Of a DNA stretch of 64,000 nucleotides, positions 47,644 to 57,755 are shown one piece after another. A program made the translations under genes and the position numbers. Under the pieces are notes generated by a model, which saw only the letters and a list, made by a program, of their open reading frames with translations, was not told where the DNA came from and ran no database searches. Origin of the DNA: Paraburkholderia ultramafica. GTDB taxonomy: Bacteria; Pseudomonadota; Gammaproteobacteria; Burkholderiales; Burkholderiaceae. The stretch is from assembly GCF_902859915.1 (NCBI RefSeq), contig NZ_CADIKK010000031.1, forward strand, positions 30,998 to 94,997, given 5' to 3'. Position 1 is the first letter of the stretch; each line of letters opens with the position of its first letter.

Positions 47644-47659
47644 TTTCCGTTTGTCCGGC

Positions 47660-47704
47660 CTGCGCTCACCGTCGCCCGACGGTGAGCGCAGCGTTGAGCT
47701 TTTT
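47660..47704 (+). terminator. terminator/attenuator in front of dnaG
   Basis: CTGCGCTCACCGTC (47660-47673) and GACGGTGAGCGCAG (47678-47691) form a perfect 14-bp stem with a GCCC loop, followed nine bases later by five T. It ends 18 bp before the dnaG GTG. In E. coli a partial terminator at the corresponding place lowers primase relative to S21, and the same function fits here. Confidence 0.8.
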
Positions 47705-47721
47705 AGGTAGCGTCATTTACT

Positions 47722-49590
47722 GTGATTCCACCGTCATTCCTGCAGGATCTGCTCAACCGCGTCGATATCGTCGACGTGGTCGGCCGGTATGTGCAACTGA
47801 AAAAGGGCGGCGCGAACTTCATGGGGTTGTGCCCGTTTCACAACGAGAAGAGCCCTTCGTTTACGGTTAGTCCGACTAAACAGTTCTACCACTGCTTCGG
47901 CTGTGGCGCGCATGGCACCGCCATCGGCTTCCTGATGGAACATGTGGGCTCCTCGTTTCCGGAAGCGGTCAACGAACTGGCGCAGTCGGTAGGCTTGACC
48001 GTGCCGAACGAGCCCTCGCCGGGATACGGCGGAGGCGGTTCCGGCGGCTATGCGCCGGCGGCGCCCAAAGCCGTCACCACGGCGCTCTCCGATGTCATGC
48101 AGACCGCCTGCGATTTCTACCGCAAGCAGTTGCGCGGCGCGCCGGTCGCAATCCAGTACCTGAAGAAGCGCGGCTTGACCGGCGAGGTCGCGGCGCGCTT
48201 CGGCCTGGGTTATGCGCCGGACGGCTGGCAGAACCTCGAAGCGACATTTCCCAACTATCGCGACGACGCGCTGGTCGAGTCGGGTCTTGTGATCGTCAGC
48301 GAAAAGTCCGACGCCCAAGGGCAGAACCGCCGCTACGACCGCTTTCGCGAGCGGATCATGTTCCCGATACGCAACGTGAAGGGGCAGGTGATCGGCTTCG
48401 GCGGCCGCGTGCTGGACGGCGGCGAACCGAAATATTTGAATTCGCCCGAAACGCCTCTATTTAACAAAGGCAGCGAGCTGTACGGGCTGTTCGAAGCGCG
48501 TCTGGCGATTCGCGAACAGCACTACGTGCTGGTGGTGGAAGGCTACATGGACGTGGTCGCGCTGGCCCAACTGGGGTTTCAGAACGCGGTCGCCACGCTC
48601 GGCACGGCCTGCACGCCGATTCATGTACAGAAACTGATGCGCCAGACCGACACGGTCATCTTCAGTTTCGACGGCGATTCGGCCGGCCGGCGCGCTGCGC
48701 GCCGCGCGCTGGATGCCTGCCTGCCGCACGCGGCGGATAACCGGACCATCCGGTTCCTGTTTTTGCCGTCCGAGCACGATCCGGACAGCTACGTGCGTGA
48801 ATTCGGCACCGAGGCGTTCGCCGAGCAGGTCGAGCGCGCGATGCCGCTGTCGCAGTTCATGCTCAACGAGGTGCTGACCGGCAAGGACCTGGATCAGCCC
48901 GAAGGCAAGGCCCGCGCGCTGTTTGACGCCAAGCCGCTGCTGCAGGCGCTGCCGGCCAACGCGCTGCGCGCGCAGATCATGCACATGTTCGCCGACCGGC
49001 TCGATGTGCCGTTCGACGAAGTCGCGGCCCTCTGCGAGGTCGATTCGCGGATTGCTGCCGCGGCGCGCCTCGCGCCGGCGCGCAAGGACCGGCGCAGCGT
49101 GACGGGGATCGAAGAAAAGACTCTGCGCAATCTTGTGATGTATCCGCGCACGGTGGCGGTACTCGACGAGGACGCCGAACAGGCGCTGCTGAGCGTGACC
49201 CGGCACGGCGAGCTGTTCGAAGAAGTGACGACGCACGCGCGTGCGCTGGGCGATTCGGCGGAGTTTCAGTTGTTGTCCGACCTATTGCGAAACGGCGCGA
49301 ACGCCCCAACTTTCGAGGAAATCTTTCGCAAAATTCTAGACTATGATGAAAATGTCCGGGATTTGCTGCTGAAAGACCCGGAGGATGCGACCGTCATCGA
49401 GGAACGGCGCGAGCAGGAACGGATCGTGGGAGAGGAACTGAAGGCGGCGATCCTGAAGATGCGGTACGACGCTTGCTGTGATCGTCTCGAGCAGCTTTCG
49501 CGGCAATCCAGGCACACGCCGGAAGAGTTTGCCGAGCTGTCGGAGCTGAATCGGAAACGGGCTGACATGAAGCGTCAGCTCGGGCTGTAA
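47722..49590 (+). CDS. dnaG: DNA primase DnaG
   Basis: Synthesises RNA primers at the replication fork with DnaB helicase. The 622-aa protein has the CHC2 zinc finger (C37, H40, C58, C61; LCPFHNEKSPSF and YHCFGCGAHG), the TOPRIM catalytic core (VVEGYMDVVALAQLG with the catalytic Glu, IFSFDGDSAGRRAARRAL with DxD) and a C-terminal DnaB-interacting helical domain. The start is a GTG at 47722 (MIPPSFLQDLLNRVDIVDVV), a weak start that also keeps primase low. It follows a strong hairpin and precedes rpoD by 91 bp. Confidence 0.97.
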   Translation: MIPPSFLQDLLNRVDIVDVVGRYVQLKKGGANFMGLCPFHNEKSPSFTVSPTKQFYHCFGCGAHGTAIGFLMEHVGSSFPEAVNELAQSVGLTVPNEPSPGYGGGGSGGYAPAAPKAVTTALSDVMQTACDFYRKQLRGAPVAIQYLKKRGLTGEVAARFGLGYAPDGWQNLEATFPNYRDDALVESGLVIVSEKSDAQGQNRRYDRFRERIMFPIRNVKGQVIGFGGRVLDGGEPKYLNSPETPLFNKGSELYGLFEARLAIREQHYVLVVEGYMDVVALAQLGFQNAVATLGTACTPIHVQKLMRQTDTVIFSFDGDSAGRRAARRALDACLPHAADNRTIRFLFLPSEHDPDSYVREFGTEAFAEQVERAMPLSQFMLNEVLTGKDLDQPEGKARALFDAKPLLQALPANALRAQIMHMFADRLDVPFDEVAALCEVDSRIAAAARLAPARKDRRSVTGIEEKTLRNLVMYPRTVAVLDEDAEQALLSVTRHGELFEEVTTHARALGDSAEFQLLSDLLRNGANAPTFEEIFRKILDYDENVRDLLLKDPEDATVIEERREQERIVGEELKAAILKMRYDACCDRLEQLSRQSRHTPEEFAELSELNRKRADMKRQLGL

Positions 49591-49600
49591 GGGGGATGGC

Positions 49601-49631
49601 AGAAACCTGGGTGGTATAATAAAAGGTTTCT
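49601..49631 (+). promoter_or_regulatory. promoter element of rpoD inside an inverted repeat
   Basis: A consensus TATAAT (49615-49620) is flanked by AGAAACCT (49601-49608) and AGGTTTCT (49624-49631), an 8-bp perfect inverted repeat, about 60 bp before the rpoD start. It is probably the internal rpoD promoter, with a binding site placed symmetrically around the -10 box. No obvious -35 is present. Confidence 0.55.
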
Positions 49632-49681
49632 AGCGGTTTGTTTTTCAAGGGTTTTCCTAGCAAAGGCGAAAAGGCGATGCG

Positions 49682-52072
<2,391 letters not shown>

Positions 52073-52109
52073 TCGACGCAGCCGTTCGTAGCAGATGATG
52101 TAGCGGTCG

Positions 52110-52163
52110 AAGGGGCCTGCCGGTTGTTTCGCTCAAGCGAAGCGGTTGCGGAGGCCCCTTTTT
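52110..52163 (+). terminator. intrinsic terminator of rpoD
   Basis: AAGGGGCCT (52110-52118) pairs with AGGCCCCTT (52152-52160), followed by T residues (TTTTT overall). The loop holds a further short helix. It ends the macromolecular synthesis operon about 40 bp past the rpoD stop. Confidence 0.9.
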
Positions 52164-52223
52164 CGTGTAGTATGTCGGCCAATCAACGAATGGGCCCGGC
52201 CTTCAAGACCGGGTCTTTTTCTT

Positions 52224-52311
52224 GGGCCGGACGCCGTGCTGGTTGCAGGCAGCGGACTCATAATCCGCCTCCGAAAGGACATCGTGGGTTCGACTCCCAC
52301 CCGGCCCACCA
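52224..52311 (+). tRNA. tRNA with CAU anticodon and a long (class II) variable arm
   Basis: An 88-nt cloverleaf with encoded CCA. Acceptor GGGCCGG (52224-52230) pairs with CCGGCCC (52301-52307), then ACCA. The D stem is GCC/GGC. The anticodon arm is GCGGA-CTCATAA-TCCGC. A 15-nt variable region contains TCC-GAAA-GGA, and the T arm is GTGGG-TTCGACT-CCCAC. The anticodon is CAU (Met, or Ile if lysidine-modified), yet the long variable arm is a feature of Leu/Ser/Tyr tRNAs. Position 8 is A and position 14 is T, the reverse of the near-universal U8-A14. It is the likely attachment site of the neighbouring integrase. Confidence 0.8.
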
Positions 52312-52376
52312 AGGATCTCAAACGTTCTTGGACCCCGAATTCTGCTCCGCAAAAGTGGACCTGCTCCGCAATTCGC

Positions 52377-53447
52377 TTATTTCGTCGGTCCAACCTTGTC
52401 TCCCCGCCGCTTCCGGACATAGTGTTCCGTCATGGCAAGCGACTCGTGCCCAAGTTGTTTCTGGGCTTGCCGGATGTCGCCAGTCGAATCTGTTTTGTCG
52501 GTCCCAGCCTTCGCTCGCAAGTCTCTGAACTGGAATTCGTTCTGTGGAATTCCGGCGGCCTCGCGGGCCATCCTGAACCGGTATTGCAGTGTCCTCAGTG
52601 TCATGCGGTCACCTGATTCGGTAACTACTAACGCCGTGCTTACGACCTTGTAGGTTGCCTTGCGCGCCCGAATTCGCTCGATCACCGTCTTCAACTCGCC
52701 CATGAGTTCCATGCGCAACTTTTTCCCCGTCTTGCCCTGATCGATGAGAAGAAAGTTGTTCTTGATGTCTCGCTCGTCATAGCCCAGCGTGTCCTGCGGA
52801 CGCTGTCCCGCCAGATAGGCTAGATCCATTGCATCGCGCGTTGGTTGGTCGGCTTTCGCGTACAGACGAGCGTACATGTCATCTTCGACGTAAACGTCCC
52901 GGCCGTCTTCAGTATTCTTTCTCACGCCTACGCAGGGGTTTGCAACCTTGGTGAGTCCGATTTCTCGCGCATAGTTAAATATGTGGCTAAACAAGGCAAT
53001 TTCGCGGTTACCGCGCACATGGCCAGCGTCAGGCGGAGCAGGTCTCTTTTTCTCTACGTACCATGCAACCGCTTTTTGATGGCGCCAGCGCAAGTACTGC
53101 TTGATGTGCATGGGCTCGATTTCGTCGAGTAACGCCTCGTCATCGAAGAACTCACGGAGGACGAGCAATTCCTTGAGATTGTCGGTCTGGGTCCGCGGCG
53201 CTTTCATCGGCAGCACTTCGCGCACGTAGATACCAGCCGCTTCTTTGAATGTTGGCTGCGCTTCTTGTGGCGCTTGGGCACCTTCGATTTCCGACCAACG
53301 CTTTACTGCCAGCACGAAGTTAGACCCGAGCGGTTCTTCGCGACGCGGTTTGCCACCATAGTCATAGTAATAGTAGATGGTGTTCCAACGCCGCCGTGCT
53401 CGCATACGCGGTGGCAGATTCAGATTAACGGTTGGTTTTCTACCCAT
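52377..53447 (-). CDS. tyrosine-type site-specific integrase of the genomic island
   Basis: Protein of 356 aa. It has an N-terminal arm-binding region (LPPRMRARRRWNTIYYYY, residues 11-28), a core-binding domain (IALFSHIFNYAREIGLT, residues 150-166) and a catalytic domain with R216 (YLAGQRPQDTLG), R311 (QFRDLRAKAGTD), H334 (LGHESLAMTEHY) and the nucleophile Y343. The usual HxxR box reads R308-D-L-R311. The start is the ATG at 53447 (MGRKPTVNLN), since the upstream extension overlaps the DUF4224 gene. It lies 66 bp from the tRNA 3' end, the standard layout of a tRNA-targeting island. The right att site is not found in the window. Confidence 0.93.
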   Translation of the reverse strand: MGRKPTVNLNLPPRMRARRRWNTIYYYYDYGGKPRREEPLGSNFVLAVKRWSEIEGAQAPQEAQPTFKEAAGIYVREVLPMKAPRTQTDNLKELLVLREFFDDEALLDEIEPMHIKQYLRWRHQKAVAWYVEKKRPAPPDAGHVRGNREIALFSHIFNYAREIGLTKVANPCVGVRKNTEDGRDVYVEDDMYARLYAKADQPTRDAMDLAYLAGQRPQDTLGYDERDIKNNFLLIDQGKTGKKLRMELMGELKTVIERIRARKATYKVVSTALVVTESGDRMTLRTLQYRFRMAREAAGIPQNEFQFRDLRAKAGTDKTDSTGDIRQAQKQLGHESLAMTEHYVRKRRGDKVGPTK

Positions 53448-53451
53448 GGTC

Positions 53452-53688
53452 TCATCTCGACGCCAAAACTTTTGGTTGCCACTTCCGTTGTGCTGGCTCT
53501 CTATCCTGTTGCGTTCCATTAATAGCTGTGCGAGCGATGATTGGTATGCCGCGGGCGTTGGTCCAAAACGGGATGCCGGAAGATCTCAGCCAATCGACCT
53601 GTCGCTGCTCTCGCGTTTTGCCACAGCGGCCCATGCGAACCCCTGTAAGCTCGGCGACTTCTTCTGGCGATAAGAACGTATCGCTCAT
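53452..53688 (-). CDS. DUF4224 family small protein (possible excisionase-like partner)
   Basis: Protein of 78 aa reading MSDTFLSPEEVAELTGVRMG, then TREQRQVDWLRSSGIPFWTN. This is the DUF4224 motif, short MerR-like DNA-binding proteins usually encoded directly before phage integrases. Its stop is 4 bp from the integrase start, so the two are co-transcribed and probably cooperate in integration/excision. The start is the ATG at 53688; an in-frame upstream ATG at 53718 is less likely. Confidence 0.82.
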   Translation of the reverse strand: MSDTFLSPEEVAELTGVRMGRCGKTREQRQVDWLRSSGIPFWTNARGIPIIARTAINGTQQDREPAQRKWQPKVLASR

Positions 53689-53814
53689 AGCCTGATCCTT
53701 ATTTTTATCCGATGTCAAATGACTTCAATCACGAGTCTTTGCAGCAGACTATGATTTCGAGTGGCAGTGACCTAGACAATCGCAATCTCTAAGGTGGATC
53801 CGATTAGAAAACCA

Positions 53815-54114
53815 CTAACCGGAAACAAACTGCATCAAGCTTCTTCGAACGTCTTGCTCGTCAATTGCGCCCTGTCTGCCGCCCTCTGGCGTTTGCAAGA
53901 TTGAAGCGTCAGTCATCCGTCCGCTTTCGACTTCGCGTGGCGATACGGTAGTCGTCTGGACGGAGTTTTGTTGCTGCAGGAAAAGGAAGTTCTCTGCAAG
54001 TAGTTTGAACACTGCTGCTCGTCTTCGACCGGCTTTAGTGTTTGTCAGGTATTCGAATAGCAACGGGTTTGAATCGCGATTGATTGTCACGGTCATTTCG
54101 ATCGAATCTTCCAT
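53815..54114 (-). CDS. 99-aa protein downstream of the ParM-like gene (candidate ParR/StbB-type partner)
   Basis: Function not recognised from sequence alone. The N terminus (MEDSIEMTVTINRDSNPLLF, EYLTNTKAGRRRAAVFKLLA) resembles the beta-strand plus helix start of ribbon-helix-helix DNA-binding proteins, with a basic patch (KAGRRRAAVFK). The rest is polar and probably flexible. It follows the actin-like ATPase gene by 44 bp in the same direction. That is the place of the DNA-binding adaptor in ParMRC and StbAB plasmid partition operons, so I infer such a role. The start is the ATG at 54114. Confidence 0.6.
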   Translation of the reverse strand: MEDSIEMTVTINRDSNPLLFEYLTNTKAGRRRAAVFKLLAENFLFLQQQNSVQTTTVSPREVESGRMTDASILQTPEGGRQGAIDEQDVRRSLMQFVSG

Positions 54115-54158
54115 TACTCACTACCTGCAAAGATTGTTTTTGAATTGAATATCACTTG

Positions 54159-55145
54159 CTACAGTGAAGAGTGTCCGGCAATAAGGTAGCCTCTGGCATT
54201 CGCATGGATTGGATCGGAGATAATGCAAACGCGAGTAGAGCGGAAGATTTTGCGTACGGCCCGCTCAAAAATTCCGCTTCCACCGCCTGTCAATAAAACG
54301 GAGGAAATATCCTCAGTCGTTTTGATTCGACCATAGAGATCGGACACAATTACCTCGATGTGCGCCTGAACTCGTTGCAGATATTCGCCATTCAGATCAA
54401 AGTGGCGGCTGTGAGCAATGTATTGCGATCTTGATCGAATCGAGTACTCGATCCGGTCAAGGTCAGTCACTGGCAGGCGAAGATCGGATGCGATCATATC
54501 TGCGATTTTCTGGTAAACAACTGCAGTACCAAATCCGATGCCGAAGCTGCGGTCATCATTGACCGCCAATCCGCCTTTGGTAGTCAGAACGTCGGTACTG
54601 TAGTGGCCGACGTCCAGGATGATGTGGTTGATGTGCTCTTCACGCTCAATGACGCGTTCATTCTTTCCTGCCAAAAGGGAACCATACGGTTGAGGCAAGA
54701 CCAAAGTCTTAACCACGAGAATTCGCTTACCAAGCCCAAAATCAACCGTGCCGCTCCATTTTTTCAAATTTTCCGCGTGCTTGAGATAAGTGTGAACAGG
54801 CGTGCCGATCACTAGTACATCTATGTGGGGAACCTCGGCTGCATGAAGAGCGGCGGCGAGAAGTGCGTCGTGCGCCCTGCTGATCTGAAAGTCGTCGCCG
54901 GGCGTTGGCCTGCTATGATCTGCAACTTGCTGGTTCTGTCTGAGAGAAACTCGATATGTTGTCCCATCGATTTTCGGGCGCACTTCGATGATTTCCTCAT
55001 TACCGCTCCGAAACGTTGATAGAGCCCCGTTCGTCTCCAGCCCGACGGCCGAAGGGAATTGAAATTTTTTTATGATTCGTCCATCGGCCGCGACCAACAC
55101 CTTAACGGCCCATGCACCCACATCCACTACCACTACGATTTTCAT
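54159..55145 (-). CDS. ParM/StbA-like actin-family ATPase
   Basis: Protein of 328 aa with actin-fold nucleotide motifs: phosphate 1 (VVVVDVGAWAVKVLVAADG, residue 4 on), phosphate 2 (IILDVGHYSTDVLTTKGG, about residue 177) and the adenosine motif (VLLTGGGSGIFERAV, about residue 287). Plasmid ParM/StbA proteins polymerise with ATP and push plasmid copies apart. Divergent homologues serve ICEs and phages. I start it at the ATG at 55145 (MKIVVVVDVG), which has AGGA 8 nt upstream; an ATG three codons earlier has no spacing for it. A 29-bp palindrome lies 44 bp upstream and the 99-aa candidate adaptor follows. Confidence 0.8.
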   Translation of the reverse strand: MKIVVVVDVGAWAVKVLVAADGRIIKKFQFPSAVGLETNGALSTFRSGNEEIIEVRPKIDGTTYRVSLRQNQQVADHSRPTPGDDFQISRAHDALLAAALHAAEVPHIDVLVIGTPVHTYLKHAENLKKWSGTVDFGLGKRILVVKTLVLPQPYGSLLAGKNERVIEREEHINHIILDVGHYSTDVLTTKGGLAVNDDRSFGIGFGTAVVYQKIADMIASDLRLPVTDLDRIEYSIRSRSQYIAHSRHFDLNGEYLQRVQAHIEVIVSDLYGRIKTTEDISSVLLTGGGSGIFERAVRKIFRSTRVCIISDPIHANARGYLIAGHSSL

Positions 55146-55188
55146 TGTCTTCATCCTATTCGTTGAGGCCGTTCAGCCGGGTGAAAAT

Positions 55189-55217
55189 CTCCGAGATCTA
55201 TTAACTAGATCTCGGAG
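55189..55217. repeat. 29-bp palindrome upstream of the ParM-like gene
   Basis: CTCCGAGATCTA-TTAAC-TAGATCTCGGAG is perfect over 12 bp per arm. It lies between the 225-aa gene and the ParM-like gene. It could be a centromere-like/operator site for the partner protein or, since ATTTT follows on the minus strand, a terminator of the 225-aa gene. Confidence 0.7.
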
Positions 55218-55302
55218 AGTGCAACAGTACTTTTACCCTACGATTCCAAGTACACAAACGAACATTGGCTTGCGTCGAGTCTTTGTAGAGTCAACCGTTA
55301 GA

Positions 55303-55980
55303 TCACGGTTTCAGACGACCATACTTTGCATAAATTGCTTGAGTTTTCTTCACGAGCGCTGAGAAACGTCGGTCAAACTCGCCATCACAGAAGACCTTGT
55401 GAAGTTCCTCTGCAATGCGATTCATATCGAGATTGTGATCGTTGCCATCCCCTTCGCCCTCAATCTCGATAACCATTGCTTCGCAAAAGTGGTCGCCTTC
55501 GTCCACATCGATTGAGCCCGGACCATCGTACTTCTCTAGAATGAAGTCGCGCATATGATCCGTAATCACCAAATCAAGCGCTTGGTAGCCGTAGGGTGTC
55601 GAAATATCGTCAGCGATCAAGGGATCAGTGACGATAGCGTCGGGAAGAAACTTCAGCTTGATGCACAAATGGAACTGGCCTCGCTTCGTTGACGACTTAT
55701 CCTGGAGAACGAGGATGCCCCACTCGCATTCACGGAGGAATACCGGGCGGCTATATCGCTCGAAGAACTGCTGGTATGTAGCGCCTTGGAAATGCGGTTC
55801 TTCGTTTTTCTTCAAGCGGCGGAGATGTTCGCTCTTGCTGATGTTTTTTACTTTTTTCAGCAACGTCTTGTCGCGTGCTTCAAATTCAACGTGACGTTGC
55901 GGCAATGAGCCGAACGAACACCCTAACGCATGGACGATAGGGATTAGGTGGGTGCGCAAAGGCGCGGGTTTAACGACCAC
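55303..55980 (-). CDS. unknown 225-aa protein, first gene of the ParM-like operon
   Basis: I do not recognise this protein. It has no signal peptide or membrane segment. It contains a basic central part (KTLLKKVKNISKSEHLRRLK), a possible catalytic or binding region (FLRECEWGILVLQDKSSTKR) and an acidic C-terminal third (DVDEGDHFCEAMVIEIEGEG). The start is decided by a near-perfect Shine-Dalgarno: AAGGAGGT is followed six bases later by GTG at 55980 (VVKPAPLRTH). The gene precedes the ParM-like gene by 157 bp on the same strand. Its GC content is lower than the core genome, in line with transferred DNA. Confidence 0.6.
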   Translation of the reverse strand: MVVKPAPLRTHLIPIVHALGCSFGSLPQRHVEFEARDKTLLKKVKNISKSEHLRRLKKNEEPHFQGATYQQFFERYSRPVFLRECEWGILVLQDKSSTKRGQFHLCIKLKFLPDAIVTDPLIADDISTPYGYQALDLVITDHMRDFILEKYDGPGSIDVDEGDHFCEAMVIEIEGEGDGNDHNLDMNRIAEELHKVFCDGEFDRRFSALVKKTQAIYAKYGRLKP

Positions 55981-56794
55981 GGCGATACCTCCTTGGGCAG
56001 GCAAATCAACTAAACGGAACAGAACCGAAGCGTGAATGGATGAGGGTCACGCCACCCGCGATTTCGCAAGCGAAAACGCGAGGCAGAAGGACGAACGGGC
56101 TCAACGAGCCGGTCGACTTCTGCTTCGCGTTCTGGTTGATTGGATGTAGATTTACAGGGCGGCGAGTGCCACCTCAATGCGCGGGAATCGATTCAACAAT
56201 TGACTTACCGGGGATTTGGACGGTCAATGCTTGAGCTGTTGTCGTGCGCGGCTTACGAATTTAAAGTGATCGGAGGATCAATTGCTTGAGGATTGCCGGG
56301 ATACCGCGATTGCGCGGAGCGGCGCCGAATTCAGGCGGCAACTGGCGTGCGTCGATTGCAGAATATGTCAGTCGACGGACGTGGATCTGCCCGCGGTGAA
56401 TCCTGGCTGGAAAGTGCGCGCAATATGGTCGGGGAAATCTGACCAGCGCTCAGTCGATGATTGACGTGCCGCAGACGGTGCAATGCGAAAAACGCATTGT
56501 CACATGCGGTATCCGAAGACGTATCTCGGACAGCCTTCTACTTTAATACGATGCTCGGCGTAACGTTCCATGTCGACAAGTGTCTAGTGGTACGTTTTTG
56601 GCTGCATCGTTCATAAACCTGGTTGCCGTTTGAGCGGCCTGGATAAATAGTACAGACAAATCAAAATCTGTGTCAAATTTTTTTGTGATCCTTGAATTGC
56701 GGTGGTCGAGTTCTCAAGCGAAGTCGACCACTGCGAGAGATACGCGCCCCGATGTCGAGATTCGCCAACCGCACGCCAGCATTCCGCCGGAAGG
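55981..56794. other. 814-bp intergenic stretch in the island
   Basis: I find no convincing gene; short frames here have no ribosome-binding sites or protein-like composition. A small perfect hairpin CAATGCG-AAAAA-CGCATTG is at 56481-56499. The stretch separates the ParM-like operon from the recombinase module, and may hold regulatory or attachment sites. Confidence 0.5.
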
Positions 56795-57748
56795 TCATTT
56801 TTGTCGCACCTTCGCGGCACGAGCTAGCTTCAATGCCTTGAGCTGGGGCGCCCGATTGGTGCCAAGAACGAGTTGCGACTCGGAGCGCGGCGTAACAACC
56901 GATTCACGTGCAATTTTGAGCAGCGTCCGTGCGCGGTCCACGGGAAGGCGGCGGACCTCCCGAGCTAGGTCTCGACGGCCGTCGGCGGTGAACTGTTTAG
57001 CCGCACGACCCAGAAACGCATGGAGGTCGGATTGGCTGGCAAGCGCAGACAACGTTGGCCCATCAGTTTGTGCCCCCAGAACGCGTAACCCGCGGGACGT
57101 TTCCTGCGCCGATTGGTTCGGCACCGGACCTTCGGCCTGGAAGAGGCTAGGCGGGGGCCTTACGTATTCAGCGGGCGGGGCGGGCGACAGGGAATCGCCG
57201 TTCGAGGCAAAGAAATGGAGAGCGTCGCCAAGTTCACGCAAAACGTCCTCGCGTAGGCGATCCCGGACACGATTCGAATCCCAAGGACAGACCTGTTTGG
57301 CGCTGATAAGAGCAACTCGTTGTGCCCAGCCCCAGACATGGATAAACAGACGGATCTCCGCTCCGGCTCGGATTCCATACCGTGGGCCACGATAGTCAAA
57401 ATAGGCTTCTACCGTGGGGAACGGTGTCGTCAGTTCAGGATTGTCAAAGGCGGCGAAGAAGGCTGTGAGCGCGTCTGTCTGCCGCTGCAGCGCGAGACTC
57501 AAATGTTTTTCGCTGATGGGAATTTCTGCTTTTTTGAACGCTTCGATCACCGCAAGCGCCCGTGATACTGATCGTTTTCCCAAATATTGCGCTAAGACAT
57601 GATCCCGCCAATAAAGAAGGGCTGCTTCGCGATCCGACCCGAGGGGCTGCTCCTTGGTCACTTTAGGGTTTTTCAGATAGTAGTACACCTTGCCGGAGGC
57701 CTGTCTTCGAGCCCGCAGGCCCGGTGGTAGATGCTTCTTCGCGGTCAT
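56795..57748 (-). CDS. integrase-like DNA-binding protein lacking a catalytic domain
   Basis: Protein of 317 aa. Residues 7-55 (LPPGLRARRQASGKVYYY, then KEQPLGSDREAALLYW) parallel the arm-binding region of the island integrase (LPPRMRARRRWNTIYYYY, REEPLGSNF). Residues 132-148 (IRLFIHVWGWAQRVALI) parallel its core-binding helix (IALFSHIFNYAREIGLT). No RHRY catalytic domain follows; the second half is Pro/Arg/Ala-rich, ending in a basic tail (LKLARAAKVRQK). It starts at the ATG at 57748, 7 bp after the stop of a recombinase gene, so the two are coupled. I infer an accessory DNA-binding or target-choosing subunit. Confidence 0.65.
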   Translation of the reverse strand: MTAKKHLPPGLRARRQASGKVYYYLKNPKVTKEQPLGSDREAALLYWRDHVLAQYLGKRSVSRALAVIEAFKKAEIPISEKHLSLALQRQTDALTAFFAAFDNPELTTPFPTVEAYFDYRGPRYGIRAGAEIRLFIHVWGWAQRVALISAKQVCPWDSNRVRDRLREDVLRELGDALHFFASNGDSLSPAPPAEYVRPPPSLFQAEGPVPNQSAQETSRGLRVLGAQTDGPTLSALASQSDLHAFLGRAAKQFTADGRRDLAREVRRLPVDRARTLLKIARESVVTPRSESQLVLGTNRAPQLKALKLARAAKVRQK

Positions 57749-57755
57749 GGCCTCG

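Noticed and set aside
52224..52311. Ordinary tRNA-Ile2 or tRNA-Met
   Set aside because: The anticodon fits, but the long variable arm and A8/U14 do not fit a class I tRNA; identity left open.
56282..56464. 60-codon open frame in the island gap
   Set aside because: No ribosome-binding site and no protein-like pattern; not enough support for a gene.
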